Made by a program: the position numbers and the translations under genes. Shown one piece after another: positions 1 through 9,916 of a DNA stretch of 64,000 nt. The DNA is from an uncultured Litoreibacter sp. (lineage in GTDB: Bacteria; Pseudomonadota; Alphaproteobacteria; Rhodobacterales; Rhodobacteraceae), in contig NZ_CANKWO010000004.1 of the NCBI RefSeq assembly GCF_947487515.1, positions 124,001-188,000 on the forward strand. The letters run 5' to 3'. Every line of letters begins with the position of its first letter. The first letter of the stretch is position 1. A model generated the notes under the pieces. That model searched no databases and had not been told where the DNA came from. It saw nothing but the letters and a program-made list of their open reading frames with translations.

Positions 1-78
1 GTTGAAAGTCTAGTCCCCTAGACCCCATCCGGCCTTTGTCCTATGACGATAGGACGTAACGCTAGGCACTGGGGACTT

Positions 79-1785
79 ATGGCCGAGCAACCTTCACCGA
101 ACGATCCTGAGCGCGGCTTTCTGCGCGCTCAATGTGACGACGCGCTGTGCGCCATGAACAATGGCATTCACCTCATTCGCAAGAAAGGCCCGTCGCAACT
201 TCAGTTTTGGTTCATCGCGCTGCTGATTGGGATTGCGGCCGGTTTGGCGGCTTTGGTGTTTCGCAAAGGCATCGCGGCCATCCAAGGTGTGCTTTATGAC
301 GCGAAAGACGTGCGGGCGCTGCAGGAATTCGCCACCGACCTAGAGTGGTACTGGATTGTGTTAATCCCCATCTCTGGCGGGTTGCTAACCGGCTGGATTT
401 TGCACCGCTTTACCGATGATGGACGGGTGCGCTCGGTCGCGGATGTGATCGAGGGGTCGGCGCTGCACAATGGTCGGGTCGAAAAACGCGCAGGGCTGGC
501 TTCGGCGGCGGCTTCGGTCATTACGCTGGGCACCGGTGGCTCGTCAGGTCGTGAGGGGCCTGTGGTGCATTTGGCGGCTGTGATTTCCAGCTGGGTTTGC
601 GGGCTTATCAAAGCCGATGGCATCACGGGACGCGACCTGTTGGGCTGCGCGGTGGCGGCGGCTGTTTCGGCATCGTTTAACGCACCAATAGCGGGGGCGC
701 TATTCGCCCTGGAGGTCGTGCTGCGTCACTTTGCGGTGCATGCTTTCGCCCCGATTGTGATCGCCTCGGTGGCGGGGACGGTGATAAACCGTTTGGCCTT
801 TGGCGATGTCACCGAATTCGTGCTGCCGTTGAACACCACGCTTGATTTCTATGTGGAGCTACCGGCCTTCATTCTGTTGGGCCTGACCAGCGGGCTGATT
901 GCGGTGGCCTTGATGCGCGCGATCTTTTGGGCGGATGACGTGGGAAACCATGTTCAGAAGGTGACCGGAATGCCGCGCTGGCTGCGTCCTGCCTGTGCTG
1001 GGGCGATGCTCGGAATTCTGGCGGTTTGGTTTCCGCATATTATCGGGGTGGGCTATGGCACGACATCGGCGGCCCTGACCGGAGAGCTGATTTTCCATGA
1101 GGCGGTTATCTTTGCCGTTTTAAAGGTCGCGGCTGTGGCCATCACCATGGCGGGGCGCATGGGCGGCGGGGTGTTTTCCCCTGCGCTGATGGTGGGGGCG
1201 CTCACGGGGCTGGCCTTTGGGGGAATCGCGACCAGCGTGTTCCCCAATGTGTCAGGGTCGGAAACCCTCTATGCTTTGGCGGGGATGGGGGCGGTTGCGG
1301 CGGCGGTCTTGGGGGCGCCGATCTCAACCACGCTGATTGTGTTCGAGCTGACGGGGGATTGGCAAACGGGCCTTGCGGTGATGGTGGCGGTGTCGCTGTC
1401 AACGGCGCTGGCCAGCGGGCTGGTGGACCGCTCGTTCTTCTTGACGCTGTTGGAGCGTCGTAACGTGCATCTGGCGGCGGGCCCGCAGGCCTATCTGTTG
1501 TCGATGTTTCGGGTGCAAAACGTGATGCGCGATAGTGATCATTCCGATCCGGCCTCGGATGATGACATCTGGAAGCTGCTGGAGCAGGGGGTCTTCATAG
1601 ACCCCAATGCCACGCTGGAAGATGCCATGCCGCTGTTTGAGAGCCGCAACTATGCCTTTATACCTGTCGCGACGATGGGCGCGGAGGGGGAAGCCCCCAC
1701 CATTCTGGGGGCGTTGTTTCAGGTGGATGCGCTAAAGCAGTATAATCGCGCCTTGGCTGCGACCGCCGCAGAAGAGCATTCCTGA
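79..1785 (+). CDS. ClC-family chloride channel/transporter with C-terminal CBS-like region
   Basis: Integral membrane ClC protein that moves chloride, probably as a channel or Cl-/H+ exchanger. About ten hydrophobic segments span residues 45-440. The family selectivity motifs are visible: GSSGREGP near residue 155 and GGGVFSP near 362. Residues about 480-555 form a soluble tail that looks like one degenerate CBS half (DAMPLFESRNYAFIPV). I chose ATG 79 because GGGGA lies five bases upstream; an in-frame ATG at 43 has no Shine-Dalgarno. The stop abuts the stop of the convergent DUF427 gene with no spacer. Family assignment is firm; ion specificity and direction of transport are not readable from sequence. 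Confidence 0.93.
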   Translation: MAEQPSPNDPERGFLRAQCDDALCAMNNGIHLIRKKGPSQLQFWFIALLIGIAAGLAALVFRKGIAAIQGVLYDAKDVRALQEFATDLEWYWIVLIPISGGLLTGWILHRFTDDGRVRSVADVIEGSALHNGRVEKRAGLASAAASVITLGTGGSSGREGPVVHLAAVISSWVCGLIKADGITGRDLLGCAVAAAVSASFNAPIAGALFALEVVLRHFAVHAFAPIVIASVAGTVINRLAFGDVTEFVLPLNTTLDFYVELPAFILLGLTSGLIAVALMRAIFWADDVGNHVQKVTGMPRWLRPACAGAMLGILAVWFPHIIGVGYGTTSAALTGELIFHEAVIFAVLKVAAVAITMAGRMGGGVFSPALMVGALTGLAFGGIATSVFPNVSGSETLYALAGMGAVAAAVLGAPISTTLIVFELTGDWQTGLAVMVAVSLSTALASGLVDRSFFLTLLERRNVHLAAGPQAYLLSMFRVQNVMRDSDHSDPASDDDIWKLLEQGVFIDPNATLEDAMPLFESRNYAFIPVATMGAEGEAPTILGALFQVDALKQYNRALAATAAEEHS

Positions 1786-2127
1786 CTATACAGCCTCGAC
1801 GGTGACTTTGTCGGTGTAGAACGCCAGATGGCCCGCAATGGCCTCCAAGCCGTCCAGTGGGGCTTCATAGGACCATGCCGCGTCCTTGATCGGCCCGCTT
1901 TTGGCTTGCAACGTGTAGTAGCTGGCGTCCCCTTTATGGGGGCAATGGCTGCTGGTGTCGGTCTTGTCAAAGAACGCCATGGCCAGATCCGCGCGCGGAA
2001 CATAGAGCACCGGTGCCAAATCACCTTCCTGCAGTTCAACCACATTGCTGCTTTCACCAAGGACAGCTCCCGCGGCACGGATGGAGTATTTGCCGGTTGC
2101 ATTGCGCAATTTTATGTTACTGGCCAT
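1786..2127 (-). CDS. DUF427 domain protein
   Basis: Small cytoplasmic protein of about 113 residues matching the DUF427 family, whose conserved block YYTLQAK...WSYEAPLDGLEAIAGHLAFYTDKV is present. CPHKGDASYY carries the typical Cys/His pair of this family. The biochemical role of DUF427 is not established. Start ATG 2127 is preferred over 2154 because AGAGGGG precedes it at normal spacing. It is the last gene of the minus-strand block that contains pepP and cobST, 79 bases after pepP, and its stop touches that of the ClC gene. Confidence 0.85.
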   Translation of the reverse strand: MASNIKLRNATGKYSIRAAGAVLGESSNVVELQEGDLAPVLYVPRADLAMAFFDKTDTSSHCPHKGDASYYTLQAKSGPIKDAAWSYEAPLDGLEAIAGHLAFYTDKVTVEAV

Positions 2128-2206
2128 GGTAAAAGCCCCTCTTCTAGCTGTCATTTATGCTGAAGGCGGAACATTACATTTTCATGAAGCTTTGGGAAGC
2201 GATGTC

Positions 2207-3970
2207 TTAGAGTGGTTTTGTCGCAGCCATCAGCCAGTCACGCGAGGCACCTTGCACCTTCAGTGTCGCGGCAATTTTGGCGTGGTAGTCGTCGATCCAC
2301 TGACGCTCTGACGGGGCCAACATATCGGTGGCAATCAATCGGCGGTCAAAGGGCACCCATGTGAGCGTCTCGAAGCTGAGCTGGTCGCGGTTGTCCCCCA
2401 GTTTCGGGGCCTCTTGCACGACAATCAGGTTTTCGATGCGGATGCCAAACGCCCCTTCACGGTAGTAGCCTGGTTCGTCCGACAATATCATGCCCGGCTC
2501 AAGCGGGACCTGCGAGATGCGGCTGATGCGGGCGGGGCCCTCGTGAACGCATAGGTAGGAGCCCACGCCGTGGCCGGTGCCATGGTCATAGTCCAACCCG
2601 TGACGCCAAAGGGGGGCGCGCGCCAGCGCATCTAAGTCGCGCCCCGCCACACCGCGCGGGAAGCGTGCCGCTGCCAGTGCAATCATGCCTTGCAACACAA
2701 GGGTGTAGCACTCTTGTTGTTCGCGGGTGGGGGTGCCCATCACCACGGTGCGGGTGATATCCGTGGTGCCATCGACATATTGCCCGCCACTGTCGACAAG
2801 CAGCAATTCGCCGTCTTGCACGGCGCGGTTGGAGGTTTGGGTGCAGCGGTAATGTACGATCGCCCCGTTCGGGCCAGCCCCCGCGATGGTGTCAAAGCTG
2901 ATGTCGCGCAGGGCGTTTGTCTCCGAGCGAAACCCTTCCAAGGCAGTGACGACGTCGATCTCTGTTAGTCCGGCCTTTTGGGTCTCCAGCCAAGCGAGGA
3001 AATGCACCATGGCATGGGCGTCGCGCATATGTGCGGCCCGCGCCCCTTTGATTTCGGTGGGGTTTTTGCAGGCCTTGGGCAGGATGCAGGGGTCGTCGGC
3101 AAAGACCACCTCGGCGGTGATGGTTTGCGACACGATCGCGGGTGCGGTGGCTTTGTCGACTTGGAGCGTGCCAGTGAGGGTCGACAGGTGCTCAAGGAAC
3201 ATATCGGGCGCAAAGACCCGAACATCCGCGCCCAAATGCCCGCCCAACTCCGAGAGCTTTTCCGAGGCCACGAAGAGATCAACACTGGCGTCGGCATGCA
3301 AGACCGCAAAGCAGTGAGGCACGGGGTTGCGTTGAATGTCAGTGCCGCGAATGTTGAGCAGCCACGCAATGCTATCGGGTAATGTCAGCACCGCCGCGTC
3401 ATGTTGGGCGGCCTTCAAGGCCACTGCCAATCGCTGGCGTTTGGCGGCATGGGTCTCACCGGCAAGCTCGATCGGGTGCTCGATGATTTTGCCCATCGGG
3501 GGGGCAGGGCGATCGTGCCAAATGCGGTCAACCAAGTTGGCAGATGGAACAAGCGTTACTCCCGCTGTCTCAAGTGCGTCCACCTCCGCACGGGTGTGCA
3601 GCCAAGGGTCATAGGCCATGCGGTGCGAGGCTGGCAGATGCTCCTTCAACCACGGGCCTGCCTTGGTTTCGGGCCAGTCTACGGGGGTGAAGTTTTCCAG
3701 ATCAACCTGCGCTTTCACCTGCACACGGTAGCGCCCGTCGACAAACACGCCAGCCAGATCCGTCAGGACGGCGCAAAACCCCGCCGATCCGGTAAAGCCG
3801 GTCAGCCAAGACAGCCGGTCATCGCAGGCGGCGACATATTCCCCCTGATGCGCGTCGGCGCGTGGGACGATAAAGCCGTCAAACCCTTCGGCTGCAAGCT
3901 CGCGGCGCAGAGCCTTCAGGCGCGGTGGCCCTTGTTCGGGGGAGGTTGCGTCGTCGAAGGTCTGAAACAT
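2207..3970 (-). CDS. pepP: Xaa-Pro aminopeptidase (M24B)
   Basis: Cytosolic metallopeptidase that removes an N-terminal residue preceding proline. The 587-residue length fits the long (three-domain, XPNPEP1-like) class rather than the 440-residue E. coli PepP. Two creatinase-type N-terminal domains precede the pita-bread catalytic domain. Dinuclear metal ligands are visible: two Asp in VDSGGQYVDGTTDITRT (about 396-407), His in GTGHGVG (468), Glu in LSDEPGYY (497) and Glu in IRIENL (511). It begins 13 bases after the cobT stop and so is probably co-transcribed with the cob genes, although no metabolic link to cobalamin is evident. Confidence 0.93.
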   Translation of the reverse strand: MFQTFDDATSPEQGPPRLKALRRELAAEGFDGFIVPRADAHQGEYVAACDDRLSWLTGFTGSAGFCAVLTDLAGVFVDGRYRVQVKAQVDLENFTPVDWPETKAGPWLKEHLPASHRMAYDPWLHTRAEVDALETAGVTLVPSANLVDRIWHDRPAPPMGKIIEHPIELAGETHAAKRQRLAVALKAAQHDAAVLTLPDSIAWLLNIRGTDIQRNPVPHCFAVLHADASVDLFVASEKLSELGGHLGADVRVFAPDMFLEHLSTLTGTLQVDKATAPAIVSQTITAEVVFADDPCILPKACKNPTEIKGARAAHMRDAHAMVHFLAWLETQKAGLTEIDVVTALEGFRSETNALRDISFDTIAGAGPNGAIVHYRCTQTSNRAVQDGELLLVDSGGQYVDGTTDITRTVVMGTPTREQQECYTLVLQGMIALAAARFPRGVAGRDLDALARAPLWRHGLDYDHGTGHGVGSYLCVHEGPARISRISQVPLEPGMILSDEPGYYREGAFGIRIENLIVVQEAPKLGDNRDQLSFETLTWVPFDRRLIATDMLAPSERQWIDDYHAKIAATLKVQGASRDWLMAATKPL

Positions 3971-3983
3971 AAGTCAGGTCCAT

Positions 3984-5864
3984 TTAGCTGGCGCGCTTCA
4001 TTCCCATTACGCGGGCGCGGGCCCGTGGGTCGCTGTCAAACAAGGCCGCCAATTGTTCGGTCATCGCACCGGCCAATTGTTCGACATCTGTAATTGTCAC
4101 GGCACGCTCGTAATAGCGGGTAACGTCATGGCCGATGCCCACGGCAATCAGTTCCACCGCGCGGCGCTTTTCGACCATGGCGATCACGTCGCGCAGGTGT
4201 TTTTCCAAGTAATTCGCGGGGTTAACGGATAGGGTTGAATCGTCCACTGGGGCGCCGTCCGAGATGACCATCAGAATTTTGCGCGCTTCGGGGCGGCCGA
4301 TCATCCGCTTGTGCGCCCATTCCAGTGCTTCGCCGTCGATGTTCTCTTTCAGCAAGCCCTCTTTCATCATCAAACCCAGATTGTCGCGGGACCGGCGCCA
4401 TGGGGCGTCGGCGGATTTGTAGATAATGTGGCGCAGGTCGTTCAACCGGCCCGGTTGCTGGCTGCGGCCATCCGCCAGCCAACCTTCGCGGCTAAGCCCG
4501 CCTTTCCAGGCGCGGGTGGTGAAGCCCAGAATTTCGGTCTTCACCTGACACCGCTCCAAGGTGCGGGCCAGAACATCGGCGCAAATCGCGGCAATAGAGA
4601 TCGGGCGTCCGCGCATCGAGCCGGAGTTGTCAATCAGCAAGGTCACGCAGGTGTCGCGGAACTCCATGTCCTTTTCCTGCTTAAAGGAGAGGGGGGTCGT
4701 CGGGCTGACGACGACCCGCGCCAATCGGCCCGCGTCCAAAATGCCTTCCTCAAGGTCGAACTCCCATGAGCGGCTTTGTTGGGCCTGCAGGCGGCGTTGC
4801 AGCTTGTTGGCCAGCCGTGACACAGCCCCCTTCAAGGGGTCTAGCTGCTGGTCCAGATAGGCGCGCAGGCGCTCCAACTCGGCGGGCTCGGCCAAGTCTT
4901 CGGCGCGGATCACCTCGTCATGCTCCGTGGAAAACACCTCGTAATTCGGGTCCGCGTCGGAATGCGGGGCAGGCGGCGGCGGGTCCATTGGTGCCTCGCC
5001 TTCGGGCAGTTCTGCCTCGTCGCCCATCTCGGCGTCGGCCATATCGTCAAGCTGCACCGTCGCGGAGGATGCGTCGTCTTGTTGTTCTTGGCTTTGCTCG
5101 GCGGAGGCATCTTCGTCCTCTGCGTTGTCTTCCTTGTCAGGGTTGGCGTTGTCGTCGGGCTCTTGGTCTTGCTGATCTTCCGAGGCCTCGTCTTCTTGGT
5201 CCTCATTGATGTCGTCGGGGTCTTCACCCAATTGGTCGCCATAGCCCAAATCATCGATGATCTGGCGTGCAAATTTTGCAAAACTGGCCTGATCCGACAA
5301 TACGTCTTGCAAGTTTTCCAATGTACCGCCTGCGGCCCCTTCGATGAAATCTTTCCAAAGGTTCATCACATTGGTCGCATCTGCGGGCAGCGCGCGGCCT
5401 GTGGCCAAATGGCGGATCAGATAGCCTGCGGCGACGGACAAGGGGGCTTGGCTGGCCTCGGTGACTTGGCCGTAGCCCTTGCGTTCCGCTTCCGCGCCGA
5501 TTTTGGCGTCAATGTTGCCAGCTGTGCCGGGCATGGCGCGTGCGCCCATGGCTTCGCAGCGCGCGGTTTCCATCGCATCATAGAGTTCACGCGCCATGTT
5601 GCCTTGCGGCAGGTAGCGGTTGGCGGTGGTGTCGTTGTGGAACCGGCGGCGCAACGCATAGGCATCCGCCGTGCCGCGTGCCAACATCACCTCGTCGCGG
5701 GTCATGCGGCGCGTCACTTGCGGCAAGCGCATTTGATCGTTGGTCATCCCCGGAGGATCAACCGTGAAGGCCACCCCCAAATCAGGGTCGTTGGCCAGCG
5801 TTTTGGTCGCCTCAGCCAGCGCCTTTTTGAACGGATCGGCAGGGTTGTCGTTTGGCTTATTCAT
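3984..5864 (-). CDS. cobT: Cobaltochelatase subunit CobT
   Basis: Subunit of the aerobic, ATP-dependent cobaltochelatase (CobN-CobS-CobT) that inserts cobalt into hydrogenobyrinic acid a,c-diamide. Three parts are visible: an N-terminal helical region (1-200), a very acidic low-complexity linker of Asp/Glu/Gln (about 205-300), and a C-terminal von Willebrand A domain with the MIDAS motif DNSGS at about 411-415. The length of 626 is normal. It starts two bases after the racemase-like gene, and AGGGG upstream gives a good ribosome site. It normally follows cobS directly; here one gene separates them. Confidence 0.97.
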   Translation of the reverse strand: MNKPNDNPADPFKKALAEATKTLANDPDLGVAFTVDPPGMTNDQMRLPQVTRRMTRDEVMLARGTADAYALRRRFHNDTTANRYLPQGNMARELYDAMETARCEAMGARAMPGTAGNIDAKIGAEAERKGYGQVTEASQAPLSVAAGYLIRHLATGRALPADATNVMNLWKDFIEGAAGGTLENLQDVLSDQASFAKFARQIIDDLGYGDQLGEDPDDINEDQEDEASEDQQDQEPDDNANPDKEDNAEDEDASAEQSQEQQDDASSATVQLDDMADAEMGDEAELPEGEAPMDPPPPAPHSDADPNYEVFSTEHDEVIRAEDLAEPAELERLRAYLDQQLDPLKGAVSRLANKLQRRLQAQQSRSWEFDLEEGILDAGRLARVVVSPTTPLSFKQEKDMEFRDTCVTLLIDNSGSMRGRPISIAAICADVLARTLERCQVKTEILGFTTRAWKGGLSREGWLADGRSQQPGRLNDLRHIIYKSADAPWRRSRDNLGLMMKEGLLKENIDGEALEWAHKRMIGRPEARKILMVISDGAPVDDSTLSVNPANYLEKHLRDVIAMVEKRRAVELIAVGIGHDVTRYYERAVTITDVEQLAGAMTEQLAALFDSDPRARARVMGMKRAS

Positions 5865-5866
5865 GC

Positions 5867-6568
5867 TCAGATCCCCTGTGCGTGCGCGTTCAAACTACTG
5901 CGCCCACTAGCAATGTCAAAAAGTACTCCGACGTGCACATCCAATGCGTCAAACACTGGGTAGCCTGGGTCGTTGTTGTCGAAGGCGAGATTCAGATCGG
6001 TTCCAGCAAGAACCACTGCGTCTGCACCTTGTTGGTCTATCATTTCACGCCCAGCGGCAAAAAAGCGGTCGCGCTGCGTATCTGTGCAAACACCTGTTAC
6101 AGCGACGTCGCGGTAGGTGGCCCCCAAATCGTTAAGGTCTTCATTCGGAGCAACGGCTTCAAGGTCGGTCAATTGACCGTAAAGCTTCGTTCGCATGACG
6201 ACTTCGGTGCCCAATAAACCAATTCGTTTCAGGCCCTTACCCGTAAAGAAGTTGTCTAAGGGGGCTACAGCGCTGATCAGCGGCAGGGACGACATTGGTA
6301 CCGTCTCGTCAAAGCAATAATGACCACCTAAAGATGTGATCGCGACGCAATCCGCACCGGCAGCTTTTAGACTGTCGATGTGTCGTGCGTATATCTTTGC
6401 TTGGGACGCACGGTCGTCTGCGAGATTGTTCTTTATAAGGTCTTGCACGCTGGCATGAGCAATCGTGATGTCGATATGCTCACCAGCTTTTCGCGCAAGG
6501 TCCGTCAGACGTTGGTAATATACTACGGTGGCCGCAGGTCCGATACCGCCGATCAATCCTATATGCAT
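5867..6568 (-). CDS. Aspartate/glutamate racemase-fold protein lacking both catalytic cysteines
   Basis: The protein has the Asp/Glu racemase fold: N-terminal [18 protein letters not shown] and two alpha/beta halves. In active racemases a Cys follows each half (CNT and GCTE motifs). Here the first site reads AITSLGGH and the second reads VLAGTDLNL, so neither position carries Cys. E. coli YgeA-type enzymes replace only the first Cys with Thr, so loss of both suggests no racemization. The gene sits between cobS (19-base gap, strong AGGAGGG) and cobT (2-base gap), so it is translated within the cob operon. Its bases look AT-richer than its neighbours. The real function is unknown; a lyase, isomerase or binding role is possible. 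Confidence 0.8.
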   Translation of the reverse strand: MHIGLIGGIGPAATVVYYQRLTDLARKAGEHIDITIAHASVQDLIKNNLADDRASQAKIYARHIDSLKAAGADCVAITSLGGHYCFDETVPMSSLPLISAVAPLDNFFTGKGLKRIGLLGTEVVMRTKLYGQLTDLEAVAPNEDLNDLGATYRDVAVTGVCTDTQRDRFFAAGREMIDQQGADAVVLAGTDLNLAFDNNDPGYPVFDALDVHVGVLFDIASGRSSLNAHAQGI

Positions 6569-6587
6569 CTACCACCCTCCTGAGGAT

Positions 6588-7574
6588 TTACCCCAAGCTC
6601 ACACTTGCAGCGCTCTCTGGCAGTTCCTCGTCAAAGCAACGTTGGTAGAACTCGGCCACGGTTTCGCGCTCCAATTCGTCGCATTTGTTCAGGAACGACA
6701 GGCGGAAGGCGTAGCCCACATCGTTGAAGATCAACGCGTTTTGCGCCCATGCGATGACGGTCCGTGGCGACATCAATGTCGACAGATCGCCGTTCATGAA
6801 GGCGGTGCGGGTCAGGTCGGCGACGGTCACCATGCGCTCGACGGTTTTGCGGCGCTCTTCGGTGTTGTAGTAGGGGTTCTTCGCCAAAACGATGGCGGAT
6901 TCCGCCCCGTGGGACAGGTAGTTCAGCGTCGTGACCAGCGACCAGCGGTCCATCTGGCCTTGGTTGATCTGCTGGGTCCCGTGGTACAGCCCCGTGGTGT
7001 CGCCCAAGCCAACGGTGTTCGCCGTCGCGAAGATGCGGAAGTTGGGGTGCGGGTTGATCACTTTGTTCTGGTCCAGAAGCGTCAGCTTGCCGTCCACTTC
7101 CAAAACGCGCTGGATCACGAACATCACGTCAGCGCGGCCGGCGTCATATTCATCAAACACAATCGCGGTGGGGTTGCGAAGGGCCCAAGGCAAAATGCCT
7201 TCTTGGAACTCAGTTACCTGCACACCGTCTTTCAGCTTGATGGCGTCCTTACCAATCAGATCAATACGGCTGATGTGGCTATCAAGGTTCACGCGCACGC
7301 ACGGCCAGTTCAGCCGCGAGGCGACTTGTTCGATGTGCGTGGATTTGCCCGTGCCGTGGTAGCCTTGGATCATCACGCGGCGGTTGTGGGTGAAGCCTGC
7401 AAGGATCGCGAGGGTGGTGTCGCGGTCAAACTTATAGGTGCTGTCGAGTTCAGGAACGCGGTCTGTCCGGTCGGCAAAGCCCTTGACCTTCATATCGCTG
7501 TCTATGCCAAAAACTTCCCGAACCGAGATGTCCTCGGTTGGTTTTGCACTCAAATCAATACTGCCGTCAGCCAT
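6588..7574 (-). CDS. cobS: Cobaltochelatase subunit CobS (AAA+ ATPase)
   Basis: AAA+ ATPase subunit that forms a ring with CobT and drives cobalt insertion by CobN. Walker A is GYHGTGKST at about 73-81 and Walker B is AIVFDEYDA at about 139-147; a sensor region FRIFATANT follows. The 328-residue length is standard for CobS. The N-terminal extension [10 protein letters not shown] is typical of the family. The gene lies about 150 bases after the J-domain gene on the same strand, the usual alphaproteobacterial order. No cobalamin riboswitch consensus was recognised upstream. cobN is not in the window. Confidence 0.97.
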   Translation of the reverse strand: MADGSIDLSAKPTEDISVREVFGIDSDMKVKGFADRTDRVPELDSTYKFDRDTTLAILAGFTHNRRVMIQGYHGTGKSTHIEQVASRLNWPCVRVNLDSHISRIDLIGKDAIKLKDGVQVTEFQEGILPWALRNPTAIVFDEYDAGRADVMFVIQRVLEVDGKLTLLDQNKVINPHPNFRIFATANTVGLGDTTGLYHGTQQINQGQMDRWSLVTTLNYLSHGAESAIVLAKNPYYNTEERRKTVERMVTVADLTRTAFMNGDLSTLMSPRTVIAWAQNALIFNDVGYAFRLSFLNKCDELERETVAEFYQRCFDEELPESAASVSLG

Positions 7575-7724
7575 GTCTACGTTCCCTCAGAATATCACCC
7601 ACGAGATGCCTCAATTTCTGCTTAAGGGCAAGCACTACGCCCGTGATTGAAATGAATTCGCGAGGAGGTTGCGCAGGCCGGTCATTAAGCGACCGCCCGC
7701 GCGATTAAGTCTTTGTGCTTTGGG

Positions 7725-8363
7725 TCAGCCGGAAAAGTTGCGGCTGTCCTTGAGTTGATCCCATGCCCAGACAACTTGCTGCAGCTGCTCCTCGTCGGTG
7801 CGGTTGCCGCCGTTCATATCAGGGTGCAGCTCCTTGATCAGGGCTTTGTACTTCTTGCGCAAATCAGGCTTGCTCATGTGAACGGTGCCTTCCAGAATTT
7901 CCAGCGCCTTTCGCTCCATCGCGGGCAGTTTGCGCCCAGCCCCATTGGGGTTTCGGCCTGGATTGCGGGTTGCGTTTTCGCCCAGAACGGCCATCGGATC
8001 ATCCACGCCAAGACGGGACCATGCGCGCTGCTCCTCCCCTTTCTTCAAGGGCTTGGTCGGGCGTTCCCAGACTTTGTCCGCAGACATCTGGCGTTCCATT
8101 TCTTCTTGGGTGTGGGTCTCGAAGAAGTTCCACTTCAGGTTGTACTCGCGCACGTGGGTCTGGCAAAACCAGTAAAAGTCATCCAGCACATCCGGCGACT
8201 TCGGGGCGCGATATTTGCCCGGCTCCTCGCAATCCGGGGCTTCACAGGTGCGCTGAGATGTCTCAACTGCACCAGACATTCCACGACGCCCTTTTGCGCG
8301 ACGCGCTTTGTCGGTTTTCGCTGAAATATCGAACTCAAATGGATCAAACGGAGGACGCGCCAT
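7725..8363 (-). CDS. J-domain (DnaJ-like) protein
   Basis: A 212-residue cytoplasmic protein with a C-terminal J domain (about 150-210) containing the Hsp70-stimulating HPD motif in KELHPDMNGG near residue 180. The N-terminal half has a Cys/His group (CEAPDCEEPGKY ... WFCQTHV) that may bind a metal. Without Gly/Phe and zinc-finger DnaJ repeats it is a type III J protein, a specialised DnaK partner. Its constant place next to cobS in alphaproteobacteria suggests, by context only, a chaperone role for CobST assembly. The divergent bolA gene shares its upstream region. Confidence 0.9.
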   Translation of the reverse strand: MARPPFDPFEFDISAKTDKARRAKGRRGMSGAVETSQRTCEAPDCEEPGKYRAPKSPDVLDDFYWFCQTHVREYNLKWNFFETHTQEEMERQMSADKVWERPTKPLKKGEEQRAWSRLGVDDPMAVLGENATRNPGRNPNGAGRKLPAMERKALEILEGTVHMSKPDLRKKYKALIKELHPDMNGGNRTDEEQLQQVVWAWDQLKDSRNFSG

Positions 8364-8437
8364 GACTTAACCTTTTAGACTCGGAGAAGACACTTTAGAG
8401 TTTTGAGCCGTAAGGTGAAGAGCAGTTTGGAAAAAAT

Positions 8438-8695
8438 ATGGGTATAAAAGATCAGATTGGCGATAAATTGCAAACGGCCTTCGCGCCGACGCGCCTAGAG
8501 GTAATAGATGACAGTGAAAGTCACCGCGGACATGCAGGGTTTCAAGAGGGCGGCGAGAGCCATTTCAACGTGGTGATCCGCGCTGCAATTTTTGCTGATA
8601 TGTCGCGCATTCAACGCCACCGCGCTGTTCACGCGGCGCTAGGGCCGGACTTGATCGGTAAAATTCACGCCTTGGCCTTGGACCTTGCAGAGTAG
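8438..8695 (+). CDS. bolA: BolA-family protein
   Basis: Small cytoplasmic protein of 85 residues with the class II KH-like BolA fold. Family signatures are SHFNVVI and the His-containing IQRHRAVHAAL, whose invariant His can bind a shared [2Fe-2S] cluster with a monothiol glutaredoxin. BolA proteins act in iron-sulfur trafficking and in stress/morphology control. It is transcribed divergently from the J-domain gene; 74 bases separate them. There is no strong Shine-Dalgarno, only an A-rich stretch before ATG. The glutaredoxin partner is not nearby. Confidence 0.92.
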   Translation: MGIKDQIGDKLQTAFAPTRLEVIDDSESHRGHAGFQEGGESHFNVVIRAAIFADMSRIQRHRAVHAALGPDLIGKIHALALDLAE

Positions 8696-8753
8696 TCCAT
8701 TAGGCAGAGTTAATTGCGATTTGTTTCGCAAGTTTTGATCTAAAAGGGGTCAT

Positions 8754-9164
8754 ATGTTGATGTTGAAATCTACGCCGATTTTCGTAATCGCGTGTTGTTT
8801 TGCAAATTTGATCTCGCTGTTTGCTGCGGCGTTTCTTGCGACCGCCCTCATGCCGGCGGATTTGCTAAATCAATTGTTTTTGGTAGTGCCGGTCTTCTTG
8901 GCGGTCGCATCCGCCTTGGTGTGGTTGCTTGTAAGAATGTCGCAAGGGAAAACATGGCGGCCGATGACGCAGGGCCGTTTTGACCAAGCTTTTGGCAAAG
9001 TCGTGCTTGGCGTGGTGGCCTTAAATACTTGTATTTTTGCAGCCGGCTTTTGGGCCGTCTTCTCAGACGTCACCACCCTAAGCGAGACGCTGTTTGCTGG
9101 ATGCACTTTGATGGCAATTGGCTTCTCGTTCCTGCGCGCCAAGCACTGGGCCGCCGAAGGTTAG
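8754..9164 (+). CDS. Hypothetical four-helix membrane protein
   Basis: A 136-residue protein, not recognised as a named family. Four hydrophobic segments are visible at about 6-30, 40-60, 80-102 and 108-128, with short charged loops (RMSQGKTWRPMTQGRFDQ between the second and third). AAAGGGG precedes the ATG at good distance. It follows bolA by 58 bases on the same strand and may be co-transcribed. Nothing in the sequence indicates a substrate or catalytic role. Confidence 0.7.
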   Translation: MLMLKSTPIFVIACCFANLISLFAAAFLATALMPADLLNQLFLVVPVFLAVASALVWLLVRMSQGKTWRPMTQGRFDQAFGKVVLGVVALNTCIFAAGFWAVFSDVTTLSETLFAGCTLMAIGFSFLRAKHWAAEG

Positions 9165-9198
9165 ACGAAGAGCAAGTGCGCCCGCGCAGGGATGCGGG

Positions 9199-9606
9199 TC
9201 AGTCGTTGCGCTGTTCTGGGGTGGCCTCATCGATAAAGCCTTCTGCGGCGGGGCCGTCGGCTCTGGTGAAGACAGGTTCGGCACGCTCAACGGGGGGCTC
9301 GGGGGCGGCGTCTTCGGTCTCGACAGGCGCCGCAACGGCGGGGGCTACTGACTCCGGCGTCTCGACCTCAGCCGAAATTTCGCGGCGAAAGATCAACATG
9401 GAGTGGTATTTGATCGTCTTGCCAGTAAGCCCTTGGCGTTCTTCGCAAGGCAGGGTTTCGGCGCGAAAATACTCCCAACCCTCGGCGGCCATCTCGTTCA
9501 TCACGAGGCTGATGGTGTTGGCGAACTTGGCTTCTACGCCTTTGATCTTGCGCGCAGATTTTCCTTTGCGCGGCGCTGGCACCACTTGGTATTCATATTG
9601 TGTCAT
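9199..9606 (-). CDS. DUF4177 domain protein
   Basis: The first 75 residues match the small DUF4177 family: YEYQVVPAP at the N-terminus and NEMAAEGWEYFRAETLP, the widespread 'GWE' signature. The C-terminal 60 residues are a low-complexity Pro/Ala/Glu tail with no evident fold. The function of DUF4177 is unknown. It stands alone on the minus strand, facing the preceding membrane-protein gene. GGGGGAA lies upstream of the start. Confidence 0.8.
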   Translation of the reverse strand: MTQYEYQVVPAPRKGKSARKIKGVEAKFANTISLVMNEMAAEGWEYFRAETLPCEERQGLTGKTIKYHSMLIFRREISAEVETPESVAPAVAAPVETEDAAPEPPVERAEPVFTRADGPAAEGFIDEATPEQRND

Positions 9607-9751
9607 GGTGCGTTCCCCCTGCTGTCGGTAGGTGGGGTGTTACAAAAGCCCCGCTTCCGAGTCCAGTCAAAGCAGGGAGGCAAGGCTAAATTGGTGCGAT
9701 GTCGCCACTGGCCTGCGTACGCAGCCGTCACGCGACGCTAACCTTCTCGCG

Positions 9752-9916
9752 CTAAACCTCGACGCCGGTACCGACAAAGACATCTGAAACACGCGGCAGT
9801 TCGTATAAGGGCTGCCAGCTGTTTCGCGAAACACTGGCCGCTGGGGGGGAACCCTTGGGGGATCCGCATGGCTTGGGCTGTCTGCCTTTGGTGGCGCCAC
9901 CTTTTCGCGCAAACAT
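9752..9916 (-). CDS. Candidate small ORF (54 aa), unproven
   Basis: The interval 9607-10066 has no convincing larger gene. This short frame starts at ATG 9916 with GGGGGAAAG eleven bases upstream and ends with the residues SDVFVGTGVEV. It is basic at the N-terminus (RKGGATKGRQPK) and ordered-looking at the C-terminus, and its third-position base use resembles local genes. No family was recognised. The in-frame extension to 10033 lacks a good ribosome site. It may be a real small protein or chance. Confidence 0.25.
   Translation of the reverse strand: MFARKGGATKGRQPKPCGSPKGSPPAASVSRNSWQPLYELPRVSDVFVGTGVEV

Noticed and set aside
7575-7724. Cobalamin riboswitch upstream of cobS
   Set aside because: The B12-box-like consensus was not found in either strand of the leader.
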